64,000 bases of DNA from Ruegeria sp. YS9 (GTDB lineage Bacteria; Pseudomonadota; Alphaproteobacteria; Rhodobacterales; Rhodobacteraceae). The stretch spans positions 186,001 to 250,000 of the forward strand of contig NZ_CP102410.1 of NCBI RefSeq assembly GCF_024628725.1, written 5' to 3'. Made by a program: the position numbers and the translations under genes. The stretch's first letter is position 1, and each line of letters starts with the position of its first letter. The notes under the pieces are model-generated. The model was not told where the DNA came from, made no database searches, and worked only from the letters and a program-made list of their open reading frames with translations. Positions 10,201 through 19,010 of the stretch are shown here, in pieces.

Positions 10201-11115
10201 GTGAGCGATAGACATACTTACGAATACGACATTGATATGAACAGTGATGTAGCACCCGCACGTGTGCTGCGCATGGTAAAGCCCGGGTCCAAGGTGCTTG
10301 AGATCGGGGCCGGGCCTGGTTCGATCACGCGCCATCTTTCCGGTACTTTGGAATGTGATGTTGTGGCGCTCGAGATCGACCCTTCGGCGATCGAAAAGCT
10401 AAAACCGTTTGCCCGTTCGGTGTATCCGATGGATCTCAACGATGCTTCATGGAGTGACATCGTTCGCGAAAAAGACGGGGTATTCGACTACGTGATCGCA
10501 GCAGACGTTCTGGAACACGTTTACGACCCGTGGAGCGTTCTTTCAGGCATGAAATCGCTGTTGAACGACACGGGATCGGTTATTCTTTCGCTGCCGCATG
10601 TTGGCCATGCAGCGATTGCCGGTTGTCTTGTCGATGAAGATTTTGAATATCGTGACTGGGGCCTGTTGGATAGAACCCATGTCCGGTTCTTCGGCATCAA
10701 AAACGTTCAGCACCTGCTCAATTCGCAGGGTATGAGCATTGAGCAAGCCGAATTTGTGGTTCGTACGCCAGAGATGACGGAGTTCTGTCACCGGTGGAGT
10801 CGTCTGCCACAGGATGTCCAGGCCGCCTTGCAGCGCAATCGCTATTCCCACGTCTTCCAGGTCGTAAGCAGATCGGTCCCCAAAGAACGTGCCGAGAATG
10901 ATATCTACCTGATGGGCTTGCCCGTCGAACAACCCGATGAAGAGACCAGGCAGCATTGGACCAACATGATGGCAGGTCTGCCCCTGTCCGAAGAGATTGA
11001 TCTGCAATCGACTATCGGGCCGGTGGACGCGAGCGCCGCTTCCCGAGTCGAGCCCGGCCCACTGGCGAAGAAGAAAAAAAAATCTCTGGCGCGGCTGTTG
11101 GGGTTGAAGAAGTAA
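10201..11115 (+). CDS. Class I SAM-dependent methyltransferase
   Basis: 304 residues. SAM-binding motif I VLEIGAGPG lies at residues 32-40 and the acidic motif VVALEIDPSAIEKL follows. The DYVIAADVLEHVYDP segment is typical of the Methyltransf_11/23 families used on sugars, lipids or quinones. The GTG start at 10201 has GGAAG at suitable spacing; the upstream open frame to 10021 is not protein-like and is left out. The C-terminus is lysine-rich (KKKKKSLARLLGLKK). It overlaps the first WbsX gene by one base (TAATG), so a role in modifying the same surface glycan is inferred. Confidence 0.85.
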   Translation: MSDRHTYEYDIDMNSDVAPARVLRMVKPGSKVLEIGAGPGSITRHLSGTLECDVVALEIDPSAIEKLKPFARSVYPMDLNDASWSDIVREKDGVFDYVIAADVLEHVYDPWSVLSGMKSLLNDTGSVILSLPHVGHAAIAGCLVDEDFEYRDWGLLDRTHVRFFGIKNVQHLLNSQGMSIEQAEFVVRTPEMTEFCHRWSRLPQDVQAALQRNRYSHVFQVVSRSVPKERAENDIYLMGLPVEQPDEETRQHWTNMMAGLPLSEEIDLQSTIGPVDASAASRVEPGPLAKKKKKSLARLLGLKK

Positions 11116-12380
11116 TGTCCTCGACAATCACGGATCGTGAATTCGGCAATATCAGGACAATTGCCTTCTACCTACCTCAGTTTCATCCGATTCCGGAAAA
11201 CGATGAATGGTGGGGCAAAGGGTTCACCGAGTGGACAAATGTTGCAAAAGCCAAGCCGCTTTTCACCGGGCATTATCAGCCTCATCTTCCTACGGATCTG
11301 GGGTATTATGACCTGCGTGTCCGCGAAACGCGGCTTGAGCAGATCGAGATGGCCAAGGCCAGCGGAATTGATGGTTTCTGCTACCACTATTACTGGTTTT
11401 CCGGAAAGCGCCTGCTCGAACGTCCCGTCGACGAAATGCTTGCGGATCCCGAAAGCGATATGCCGTTTTGTCTTTGCTGGGCGAATGAGAACTGGACCCG
11501 CCGCTGGGATGCGGCCGAGCACGAGATTCTCATTGAACAGAAATACAAGCCCGAGGATGATCTGGAGTTCATCAAGTCGATCGAGCCGTTTTTCCGGGAT
11601 CCCCGCTACATTACATTGGATGGCGCTCCGTTCCTGATTGTTTATCGGCCGCAGCATCTGAAGAACTCGCGCAAGACCGTGCAGGTCTGGCGTGATTATT
11701 GCGCCTCTGTCGGAATTCCGAAAATCCATCTGGCTTGTGCGCTGACGCATCGAAACTGGGACTACGCGTCATACGGGTTTGATTCCGGTGTGGAATTCCC
11801 GCCCCACAGCATCAACGTGCCCAACCTCTCGCCAGAGGTGGACCTGTTCGACGAATTCCAAGGCCATTGCGTTGATTTTTCAGCGATCGCAGAACAGTAT
11901 CTGGGTCACAGCTATGGGCCCGAGAACAATGTTCATCGATCGGTTTTTCCGTCCTGGGACAACACTGCCCGGCGGAAGGAAAATGCCATGGTCGTATTGA
12001 ACGGAACACCGGAAAACTACGAATACTGGCTTTCGCGTGCCTTGCGCAAAACCGCGCAGGATTTCCCTGACCAGGAACGTTTTGTTTTTGTGAATGCATG
12101 GAATGAATGGGCGGAAGGATGTCACCTGGAACCGGATCGCGAGTACGGGCATGGGTTTTTGCACGCGACCAAGGCCGCTCTCCAAGGTTCAAAGCTGACC
12201 GACTGGACGCATGTGGGTGTGCCCGAGATTTCGCGCCGTGGCGAAACTACGGAAGGCATCGCGCATCCTGTTCCATATGGTGCCAATAAATCATTGGCCA
12301 AACGTGCTTTCCGTCTTTTGCGCGATACGGTCAGCGGTCGCTTGCTGAAGCAATGGCTGTCCGCAGCCCGTACAAAATAG
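11115..12380 (+). CDS. WbsX-type glycosyltransferase / GH99-like protein (copy 1)
   Basis: 421 residues of the Glyco_tranf_WbsX family, found in O-antigen and capsule loci. Family signatures are FYLPQFHPIPENDEWWGKGF (18-37), the CWANENWTRRWD block near residue 115, and NAWNEWAEGCHLEPD near residue 326. The fold is GH99-like (TIM barrel); whether it synthesises or trims glycan is not settled by sequence. Translation is coupled to the methyltransferase. A close relative lies directly downstream. Confidence 0.88.
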   Translation: MSSTITDREFGNIRTIAFYLPQFHPIPENDEWWGKGFTEWTNVAKAKPLFTGHYQPHLPTDLGYYDLRVRETRLEQIEMAKASGIDGFCYHYYWFSGKRLLERPVDEMLADPESDMPFCLCWANENWTRRWDAAEHEILIEQKYKPEDDLEFIKSIEPFFRDPRYITLDGAPFLIVYRPQHLKNSRKTVQVWRDYCASVGIPKIHLACALTHRNWDYASYGFDSGVEFPPHSINVPNLSPEVDLFDEFQGHCVDFSAIAEQYLGHSYGPENNVHRSVFPSWDNTARRKENAMVVLNGTPENYEYWLSRALRKTAQDFPDQERFVFVNAWNEWAEGCHLEPDREYGHGFLHATKAALQGSKLTDWTHVGVPEISRRGETTEGIAHPVPYGANKSLAKRAFRLLRDTVSGRLLKQWLSAARTK

Positions 12381-12396
12381 AAAACCACGCTGGATT

Positions 12397-12434
12397 GAGT
12401 TGCATGAAAGTCCCAAGTACTTGTCATGCAACTC
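12397..12434. repeat. Perfect 11-bp inverted repeat with internal palindrome between the WbsX genes
   Basis: GAGTTGCATGA (12397-12407) is repeated in inverse at 12424-12434 (TCATGCAACTC). The 16-base loop itself ends in the palindrome CAAGTACTTG (12414-12423). There is no T-run after it on either strand, so it is not a standard intrinsic terminator. It could be an RNA processing hairpin, a regulator site or a REP-like element. Confidence 0.7.
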
Positions 12435-12509
12435 TGCCTCGTGCTTTGCATGGAAAAATAGGTTTTCTTTGTCATAGTCGGCACGACGCGCCTTAGTACG
12501 AGAAACTGC

Positions 12510-13805
12510 ATGTCCATCAAAGATACCCTGCTTTACCATCTGCTGACCGCTGCGTCGAAACTCAGCCCACCTTTGTCGCCACGTACGGCAAGACGGTTCA
12601 GAAATTCAGCCAAGAAAAGAGACCCCAAACGGGGTTGGGACAAACCGGGGCAATCAAACAGGCAGGGATTTGAAGCCGTTGGTCAGGCTGAAGAGTTCAA
12701 ACCCTTCGACCCGCCTGCGAAAGCTGATCCCGCAGTACGGGCGATCGCGCATTACCTGCCGCAATTTCACCCATTCAAAGAGAATGATGAATGGTGGGGC
12801 AAAGGCTTTACCGAATGGACCAATGTCGGAAAGGCCGTTCCGAATTTTCCGGGCCATTACCAACCTCATTGTCCGATTCATCTGGGTTACTACGACTTGC
12901 GGTTGCCAGAGATCATGGTCGAACAGGCGCGGATCGCGAAGTCTTACGGGATAGGAGGGTTCTCCTATTACTACTACTGGTTCGGCGGAAAGACCCTGAT
13001 GGAACACCCGCTCGAACAAATGTTGGGCAATCCTGAAGTCGACATGCCTTTTTGCCTGACATGGGCAAATGAAAACTGGACGCGCCGATGGGACGGGCGG
13101 GCGCATGACGTTCTTATCGCGCAGAACCATTCGATCGAGGATTCCCTGAATCTTCTCCGCCATATACGCAAATACTTTGATGATCCGCGCTACATTCGGA
13201 TTGATGGGAAACCGGTTTTCATCGTTTACCGTGCGAACATCATACCGAATATCGAAGAAACAACCGCGGCATGGCGAAAAGAGGCGCAGAGCTGGGGCGA
13301 GCCGGACCTGTATCTCATCGCTGCCCAGACTTTCGATATTGGCGATCCCGAGAAACTGGGTTTCGACGCTGCTATGGAGTTCCCTCCGCATCAGGTAAAG
13401 CGCACCGACATCACGGATGAGATGGGGATCTACAATCCAGAGTTCACAGGAGCCGTTCTGGATTATCAAGCCGTGGTCGAGGCAGAGCTTCAAAAGCCGG
13501 AACCTGAATACAAGTTGTTTCGGTCCTCCACGCTTTCCTGGGACAATACCGCGCGCAATCAGGATGCTCCTCGGATTATGGGCCGGTTTTCAATCGATGC
13601 CTACAGGCGCTGGACGGAACATTTGTGTCGTCAGGTTCTCGCGCAGGAAAAATACAGTGCCGACGAAAAAATCGTTTTCATAAACGCATGGAACGAGTGG
13701 GCAGAGGGGACTCATCTGGAGCCTGACCGAAAATATGGCTTTGCCTATCTTCAGGCGACGTATGACGCGTTGCCCAAGAAGTCTGAAAGTCAGATCAATA
13801 CGTGA
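12510..13805 (+). CDS. WbsX-type glycosyltransferase / GH99-like protein (copy 2)
   Basis: 431 residues, paralogue of the preceding gene with the same blocks: HYLPQFHPFKENDEWWGKGF (~residues 87-106), TWANENWTRRWDG, and NAWNEWAEGTHLEPD near the C-terminus. It differs by a basic ~75-residue N-terminal extension (RRFRNSAKKRDPKRG) and has a weak ribosome site at ATG 12510. The tandem pair suggests duplication followed by specialisation for two residues of one glycan; this is inference. Confidence 0.87.
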   Translation: MSIKDTLLYHLLTAASKLSPPLSPRTARRFRNSAKKRDPKRGWDKPGQSNRQGFEAVGQAEEFKPFDPPAKADPAVRAIAHYLPQFHPFKENDEWWGKGFTEWTNVGKAVPNFPGHYQPHCPIHLGYYDLRLPEIMVEQARIAKSYGIGGFSYYYYWFGGKTLMEHPLEQMLGNPEVDMPFCLTWANENWTRRWDGRAHDVLIAQNHSIEDSLNLLRHIRKYFDDPRYIRIDGKPVFIVYRANIIPNIEETTAAWRKEAQSWGEPDLYLIAAQTFDIGDPEKLGFDAAMEFPPHQVKRTDITDEMGIYNPEFTGAVLDYQAVVEAELQKPEPEYKLFRSSTLSWDNTARNQDAPRIMGRFSIDAYRRWTEHLCRQVLAQEKYSADEKIVFINAWNEWAEGTHLEPDRKYGFAYLQATYDALPKKSESQINT

Positions 13806-13885
13806 TGTTTCCGACCTTGAGGTTTCGAGGACCTGACGGTTGGCGCCTCTGATATCCTGATGTCACAGTTGCCCGGGGTTCCGTA

Positions 13886-14821
13886 TCAATTCTGATCGAC
13901 CCTATGATGCTGTTCCGTATCGTTCGCTCTGACGGTGCGACCTGCGATCTGGTCGAACATCCATTGTACGGCTTCGTCGCCGTCGGACCGGATATGCCGA
14001 TAAAGGCGAAGTTCGATCGGAGGCACTTCAACCGGCAGCCTCAACATGCGCAGCCCCATTTCACGCGCGCTGCATTCGGTCAGCGTGGCAACCATATCTG
14101 TCTTGTGCAGAATGTCCCGGATGTTCAGATAGCTTTGCATCTGAAGCCCGAGTTTGCGCCGCGCACCCAGTTTGCGCAGGACGATGTCGACCGGACTCGC
14201 CCCCTGAGGTCGTGAGGAAACATGCAGATGTGTCAGCCGAAGATAACGCTCCAGCGTCAATGGGCCCGAACCCAGCGGGTGGTCGGGTCGCATGGCACAG
14301 ACATAACGGTCCTTCATGATGGTCCGGCTGATCAGATACGAACTGTCCGGCATCGGAATGTCCGACGCGATATCGATCGTGCCCTGCTGCAACGCCTTGC
14401 GCGTATCCCGGCGGGGAATGCGCACGAGGCTGAGTTCGACCTGGGGTGCCGTGCGTTGAAACCCGGACAAAAGCCCGGGCAGGATGATGAGGCTGTGAAG
14501 ATCGACCAAACTGACCCGGAACAGCCGTTTGCTGGTGAACGGGTCGAACCGTTCACCCTGCGCCGATGCGGCTTGCAACTGGTGAAGAGCGGCTGAGATC
14601 CTGTCCGAAATGCTCTCTGCCAGCGCCGTGGGCTGCATCCCCGTGCCGGTCTTCACGAAAAGCGGGTCGTTCAGTGTCTTGCGCAACCGGGTCAGGGCGT
14701 TGCTGACGGCCGGTTGCGTGATCGACAGGCGTTCGGCAACGCGGGTCAGATTTCGTTCGGTGTAGATGGCGTCAAAAATAACGAAAAGGTTCAGGTCGAT
14801 CTTGTTGAGCTTGGTCGTCAT
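13886..14821 (-). CDS. LysR-family transcriptional regulator
   Basis: 311 residues. The N-terminal winged helix reads KIDLNLFVIFDAIYTERNLT then RVAERLSITQPAVSNALTRL (about 5-45). A LysR substrate-binding domain (FRVSLVDLHSLIILPGLL onward) follows. ATG 14821 starts at the conserved KLNKIDLNLF; longer upstream starts run into the divergent promoter. It is transcribed away from the APH/acyl-CoA dehydrogenase pair over a 103-bp gap, the standard layout for a LysR activator of that pair. Effector unknown. Confidence 0.92.
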   Translation of the reverse strand: MTTKLNKIDLNLFVIFDAIYTERNLTRVAERLSITQPAVSNALTRLRKTLNDPLFVKTGTGMQPTALAESISDRISAALHQLQAASAQGERFDPFTSKRLFRVSLVDLHSLIILPGLLSGFQRTAPQVELSLVRIPRRDTRKALQQGTIDIASDIPMPDSSYLISRTIMKDRYVCAMRPDHPLGSGPLTLERYLRLTHLHVSSRPQGASPVDIVLRKLGARRKLGLQMQSYLNIRDILHKTDMVATLTECSAREMGLRMLRLPVEVPPIELRLYRHIRSDGDEAVQWMFDQIAGRTVRANDTEQHHRVDQN

Positions 14822-14924
14822 GTCATTCACCAGATTTATGCCGACAATCATGCAAGTAAATTTCACAAATGTCATTGGGGGCGGTAAGCTGAATGGCATC
14901 CCGGCGGAATACGGAGTTTCACGC

Positions 14925-15959
14925 ATGACCTCATCCGGCCTCGAACTCGATACCGAGCGGCTTTCGACATATTTGGGGCGTCATATCGAAGGCTTCGCCG
15001 GCCCATTGTCCTATCGCAAGTTTTCGGGCGGGCAGTCGAACCCAACCTATCTGCTGAAGGCCGGTGGTTCGAAATACGTGCTGCGCCGCAAACCGCCGGG
15101 CGACCTGCTGCCTTCGGCCCATGCCGTGGATCGGGAATATCGTGTTCTCAAGGCACTTCATGGCACTGCGGTTCCGGTCGCCAAACCTTACGTGCTGTGT
15201 GAGGACACGGATGTCATCGGTTCCATGTTCTATGTCATGAGCTTCCAGGAGGGCCGGATTTTCTGGAACCCGGCGCTGCCCGAGTTGGACGTGGCCGACC
15301 ATCATCCGGTGTTCGACGAAATGATCCGGGTTCTGGCCGCGCTGCATTCGGTTGACACAGGCGCCGTCGGCCTGTCCGACTTCGGCAAGCCGGGAAACTA
15401 TTTCCAACGCCAGTACAGCCGCTGGACCAAACAGTATCGCGCCGCAGAAACAAGTACCCTTCCCGAGATGGAACAGCTTATGGGCTGGCTGTCGCGCAAC
15501 CTGCCCGATGGTGACGGTTCGGTCAGTCTGATCCACGGTGACTTTCGCATAGACAATTTTATCTTCGCTTCGGATGCCCCGCAGATCGCCGCGGTTCTGG
15601 ATTGGGAATTGTCGACGCTGGGCCACCCGATGGCTGATCTGGGCTATTTCTGTGTGTGTCTCAGATTGCCGCCCACCGGTCTGATCCGGGGGCTGCAAGG
15701 GCTGGATCGCGCTGCTTTGAACATCCCTTCCGAAGCTGAGATGATCGAGCGGTATTGTTCGCTGCGTGACCTGCCAGAGATTGAAAACTGGACTTTCTAT
15801 CTGGCGTTTTCCTTTTTCCGGATGGCTGCGATTGCACAGGGTGTTTACAGCCGTGCGCTGGCGGGAAATGCATCGAACGAGAACGCGATGGCGTTCAAGG
15901 ATCTGGTGGCCCCTCTGGCGCAAATGGCGCTCGACGAAATCGCCGCTGCAACGCACTGA
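14925..15959 (+). CDS. APH-family phosphotransferase (ACAD10/11 N-domain type)
   Basis: 344 residues of the aminoglycoside phosphotransferase/choline-kinase fold. Marks: GGQSNPTYLLKAG glycine loop, YVLRRKPPGDLLPSAH lysine segment, Brenner motif HGDFRIDNFIF and ADLGYFCVCL. The combination with an acyl-CoA dehydrogenase mirrors eukaryotic ACAD10/11, where a kinase domain and dehydrogenase handle 4-hydroxyacyl-CoAs. That suggests phosphorylation of a hydroxyacyl substrate; inference by family. ATG 14925 has GGAG eight bases upstream. Eleven bases separate it from the next gene. Confidence 0.88.
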   Translation: MTSSGLELDTERLSTYLGRHIEGFAGPLSYRKFSGGQSNPTYLLKAGGSKYVLRRKPPGDLLPSAHAVDREYRVLKALHGTAVPVAKPYVLCEDTDVIGSMFYVMSFQEGRIFWNPALPELDVADHHPVFDEMIRVLAALHSVDTGAVGLSDFGKPGNYFQRQYSRWTKQYRAAETSTLPEMEQLMGWLSRNLPDGDGSVSLIHGDFRIDNFIFASDAPQIAAVLDWELSTLGHPMADLGYFCVCLRLPPTGLIRGLQGLDRAALNIPSEAEMIERYCSLRDLPEIENWTFYLAFSFFRMAAIAQGVYSRALAGNASNENAMAFKDLVAPLAQMALDEIAAATH

Positions 15960-15970
15960 AGAGGATCACA

Positions 15971-17212
15971 ATGGATTTTGCCCCATCGCCACGCGCCGAG
16001 GAAATGCACGACCGGCTAAAAGCCTTCATGCAGGCGCATATCTATCCGCGCATTCGCGACCACAAAGAGGAAATAGAAGCCGGCCATTTCCCGGTTTCGT
16101 TCATGGAAGACCTCAAATCGCTGGCCCGCGCCGAGGGGCTTTGGAACATGTTCCTGCCCTCCTTGCGGGATGATGAGCCCGGTACGCGGCTCAGCAACCT
16201 TGATTACGCGCCCCTGGCCGAGTTGATGGGGCAGGTGAGCTGGTCTTCGGAAGTGTTCAACTGCAACGCGCCGGATACCGGGAACATGGAATTGCTGCAC
16301 ATGTTCGCCACGCCCGAGCAGCGCGAAGAGTGGTTGGTGCCGCTGTTGAACGGCAAGATCCGCTCGGCCTTTGCCATGACCGAGCCGGATGTGGCGAGTT
16401 CGGACGCGACCAACATAACGACATCCATCCGGCGCGCGGGGGATGAATACGTCATCAATGGCCGCAAGTGGTTCATCACCAATGCGTGCCACCCGAACAC
16501 CAAATTGTTCATCGTCATGGGCAAAACCGACCCGAACGCCGATCGCCATAAACAGCAAAGCATGATCATCGTTCCAAAGAATACGCCCGGTTTGGAGATC
16601 GTGCGCAATCCGACGATCCTGAACATGCACGATCCCGAAGGGCATGCTGAACTGGTTTTCAAGGATGTGCGCGTCCCGGCCGGCAATCTGCTGGGTGAAG
16701 AGGGCAGCGGCTTTGCACTGGCTCAGGCGCGGCTTGGGCCGGGGCGTATTCATCATTGCATGCGTTCGATCGGGGCGGCGGAAATGGCGCTGAACCTGAT
16801 GGTGGAACGTGCCCAGGAACGGAAGACATTTGGCAAGCAGCTTTCGGAACAAGGCGTGATCCGTGAATGGATCGCGAAATCCCGGTTGGAGATCGAACAG
16901 GCCCGGCTGTTGACCCTGAAGGCGGCCTGGAAGATAGATCAGGTGGGCGCGAAAAAGGCGTTCCGTGAAATATCTCTGATCAAGGTTGTGGCGCCGCAGG
17001 TGCATGCAAAGGTTACGGACCGTGCAATGCAGGTTTTTGGCGCAATGGGCATGACGCCCGACACGCCATTGGCCGACAGTTACACCTGGGCCAGGGCGTT
17101 GCGCTATGCGGATGGGCCGGATGAGGTCCATCTTCAGGCTATTGCCAAACAGGAGTTGAAGAATTCCAATTATGGGATGTCCGCGCAATGGCTGACGCCG
17201 CCTCTGCGCTAG
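15971..17212 (+). CDS. Acyl-CoA dehydrogenase (ACAD10/11-like partner)
   Basis: 413 residues. FAD-binding FAMTEPDVASSDATN (about 136-150) and the middle-domain segment GRKWFITNACHPNTK are present. The C-terminal helical domain includes ERKTFGKQLSEQGVIREWIA, and the QVFGAMGMTPDTPLADSYTW loop is typical of this subfamily. It oxidises an acyl-CoA with transfer of electrons to ETF. Operon with the upstream kinase-like gene; converges with the GMC oxidoreductase. Confidence 0.94.
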   Translation: MDFAPSPRAEEMHDRLKAFMQAHIYPRIRDHKEEIEAGHFPVSFMEDLKSLARAEGLWNMFLPSLRDDEPGTRLSNLDYAPLAELMGQVSWSSEVFNCNAPDTGNMELLHMFATPEQREEWLVPLLNGKIRSAFAMTEPDVASSDATNITTSIRRAGDEYVINGRKWFITNACHPNTKLFIVMGKTDPNADRHKQQSMIIVPKNTPGLEIVRNPTILNMHDPEGHAELVFKDVRVPAGNLLGEEGSGFALAQARLGPGRIHHCMRSIGAAEMALNLMVERAQERKTFGKQLSEQGVIREWIAKSRLEIEQARLLTLKAAWKIDQVGAKKAFREISLIKVVAPQVHAKVTDRAMQVFGAMGMTPDTPLADSYTWARALRYADGPDEVHLQAIAKQELKNSNYGMSAQWLTPPLR

Positions 17213-17305
17213 GTCAAGGCAGGGACGGCATCACCGGAATATCTCGAAGATATGCAAGCCGAATTGCCCCGTTTTCCTGGGCATTCGGATACGCAGCATG
17301 CCGCG

Positions 17306-18901
17306 CTATGTTCCGGCGGCAAGCAAGTCACTCGCTTTTTCTCCGATCATGATCGCCGGAGCGTTTGTGTTGCCGCTGACGATTTCGGGCATGATCGAAC
17401 AATCCGCGACCCGCAGGTTTCCGATGCCGCGAACCTTTAGCGCAGGATCTACGACTGCGGTTTCATTCGTACCCATCGCGCAGGTCCCCGTTGGGTGATA
17501 GATCGAAACGGAATTCGACCTGACCCAGTCCAGCGTGCCCTCGTAATCGTCGGTCGAAAGTTGTGACGTCGGGCGGAACTCTTCGGAAATCTTCGATGCC
17601 AGCGGATTATGCTGAGCGATTCTGCGGGCGATGTTCACACCGTCAACGATGGTCCGGCAATCCGTTTCCGTCGACAGATAGTTCGGAATGATCTTCACAT
17701 GCTGTGACGGGTCCGGGCCGTTCAGATGCAGTTCACCCCTACTTTCCGGTCGCAGCTGGCATACGGACATGGTGAAGGCGGAAAACGGATGTACGCCTTC
17801 GCCGGGGCTGTCGGCGGACCAGGGCTGCACATGGAATTGAATGTCGGGTGTTTCCACGTCCGGGCGTGTTTTCATGAATCCGGTCGCAAGGCTGGCCGCC
17901 ATGGTCATCGGACCGGCGCGGAACAAAGCGTATTTGAGGGCAATGCGGGCCTGATTGATAAGGCTGCGCACCTCGTCATTCAATGTGGGCTCATTGCATT
18001 TGAAAACGAGACGGGCCTGCAAATGATCTTGCAGCCTTTTGCCGACATTGGGCAAGGCATGGACCGGATCGATGCCGTTTTTCTTCAGGTGGTCCGGGTC
18101 GCCGATACCCGACAGCATCAGAATTTGAGGAGAGTTGATTGCCCCACCGGACAGGATGATTTCGCGCCGAACCTTCAGGGTTTTCTCATTGCCTGCGCGA
18201 TCCCGATAGACAAGTCCCGTCGCCTGTTTCCCATCCAGCGTTATGCGTGTCACCAATGCGTTTGTGATGATGTTCAGGTTTTGCCGGTTTCGAATGGGTT
18301 TCAGATACGCCACGGCCGAGCTGCACCTGCGCCCATTGCGCGTGGTCAGCTGAAAATACCCCACGCCTTCCTGATCTGCGCCGTTGTAATCCGGATTGAA
18401 CGGGTATCCGGCGGCTTGCGCTGCCGCGACCCATGCGTCGCAGATCGGCCGCTGAATGCGCATGTTCGACACCGACAGCGGCCCACCGACGCCGTGATAC
18501 GGGTCTTCGCCGCGCTCTTGATCTTCGCTGCGTTTGAACAGCGGCAGCACGTCTTCCCAGCCCCAGCCGACATTCCCCATCTGGCGCCAGCGGTCATAAT
18601 CTTCCTTTTGGCCGCGCACATAGAGCAGACCGTTCAGTGAGGATGAGCCGCCCAGCACTTTCCCGCGCGGCCAGTCGATCGAGCGCCCGTTCAGACCGGG
18701 ATCAGGCTCGGTCCTGTAACACCAGTCCACCGAAGGGTTGTGCATGGTCTTGAAATAGCCAACCGGGATGTGGATCCAGGGGTTGGTATCGCGGCCGCCG
18801 GCCTCCAGCAACGCGACGGTCGTGTTGGGGTCGGCGCTGAGCCGGTTGGCGATGACACAACCCGAAGACCCCGCGCCAACTACCGCATAATCCACTTCCA
18901 T
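17306..18901 (-). CDS. GMC-family FAD oxidoreductase (choline/alcohol dehydrogenase-like)
   Basis: 531 residues. N-terminal FAD site YAVVGAGSSGCVIANRLSAD (5-24), the GMC signature RGKVLGGSSSLNGLLYVRGQ (79-98) and the second signature SGGAINSPQILMLSGIG are present. The C-terminal segment IYHPTGTCAMG contains the catalytic His. GMC enzymes of this type oxidise primary alcohols to aldehydes; the exact substrate is unknown. Divergent from the TRAP transporter over 109 bp, so the TRAP substrate may be the alcohol it oxidises. Confidence 0.92.
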   Translation of the reverse strand: MEVDYAVVGAGSSGCVIANRLSADPNTTVALLEAGGRDTNPWIHIPVGYFKTMHNPSVDWCYRTEPDPGLNGRSIDWPRGKVLGGSSSLNGLLYVRGQKEDYDRWRQMGNVGWGWEDVLPLFKRSEDQERGEDPYHGVGGPLSVSNMRIQRPICDAWVAAAQAAGYPFNPDYNGADQEGVGYFQLTTRNGRRCSSAVAYLKPIRNRQNLNIITNALVTRITLDGKQATGLVYRDRAGNEKTLKVRREIILSGGAINSPQILMLSGIGDPDHLKKNGIDPVHALPNVGKRLQDHLQARLVFKCNEPTLNDEVRSLINQARIALKYALFRAGPMTMAASLATGFMKTRPDVETPDIQFHVQPWSADSPGEGVHPFSAFTMSVCQLRPESRGELHLNGPDPSQHVKIIPNYLSTETDCRTIVDGVNIARRIAQHNPLASKISEEFRPTSQLSTDDYEGTLDWVRSNSVSIYHPTGTCAMGTNETAVVDPALKVRGIGNLRVADCSIMPEIVSGNTNAPAIMIGEKASDLLAAGT

Positions 18902-19010
18902 GACCGCCTCCTTCCAACGTCGTTGAAAAAAACTCTATGCAAGATGCAAGAAATATACTAGCATTTTTTGATACAAAACGTCTCAATAATTGCGAACAGG
19001 GAGGTAAGCA

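Noticed and set aside
17239..17253. Small hairpin ATATCT-CGA-AGATAT between convergent genes
   Set aside because: Only six mostly A-T pairs and no T-run; too weak to call a terminator.
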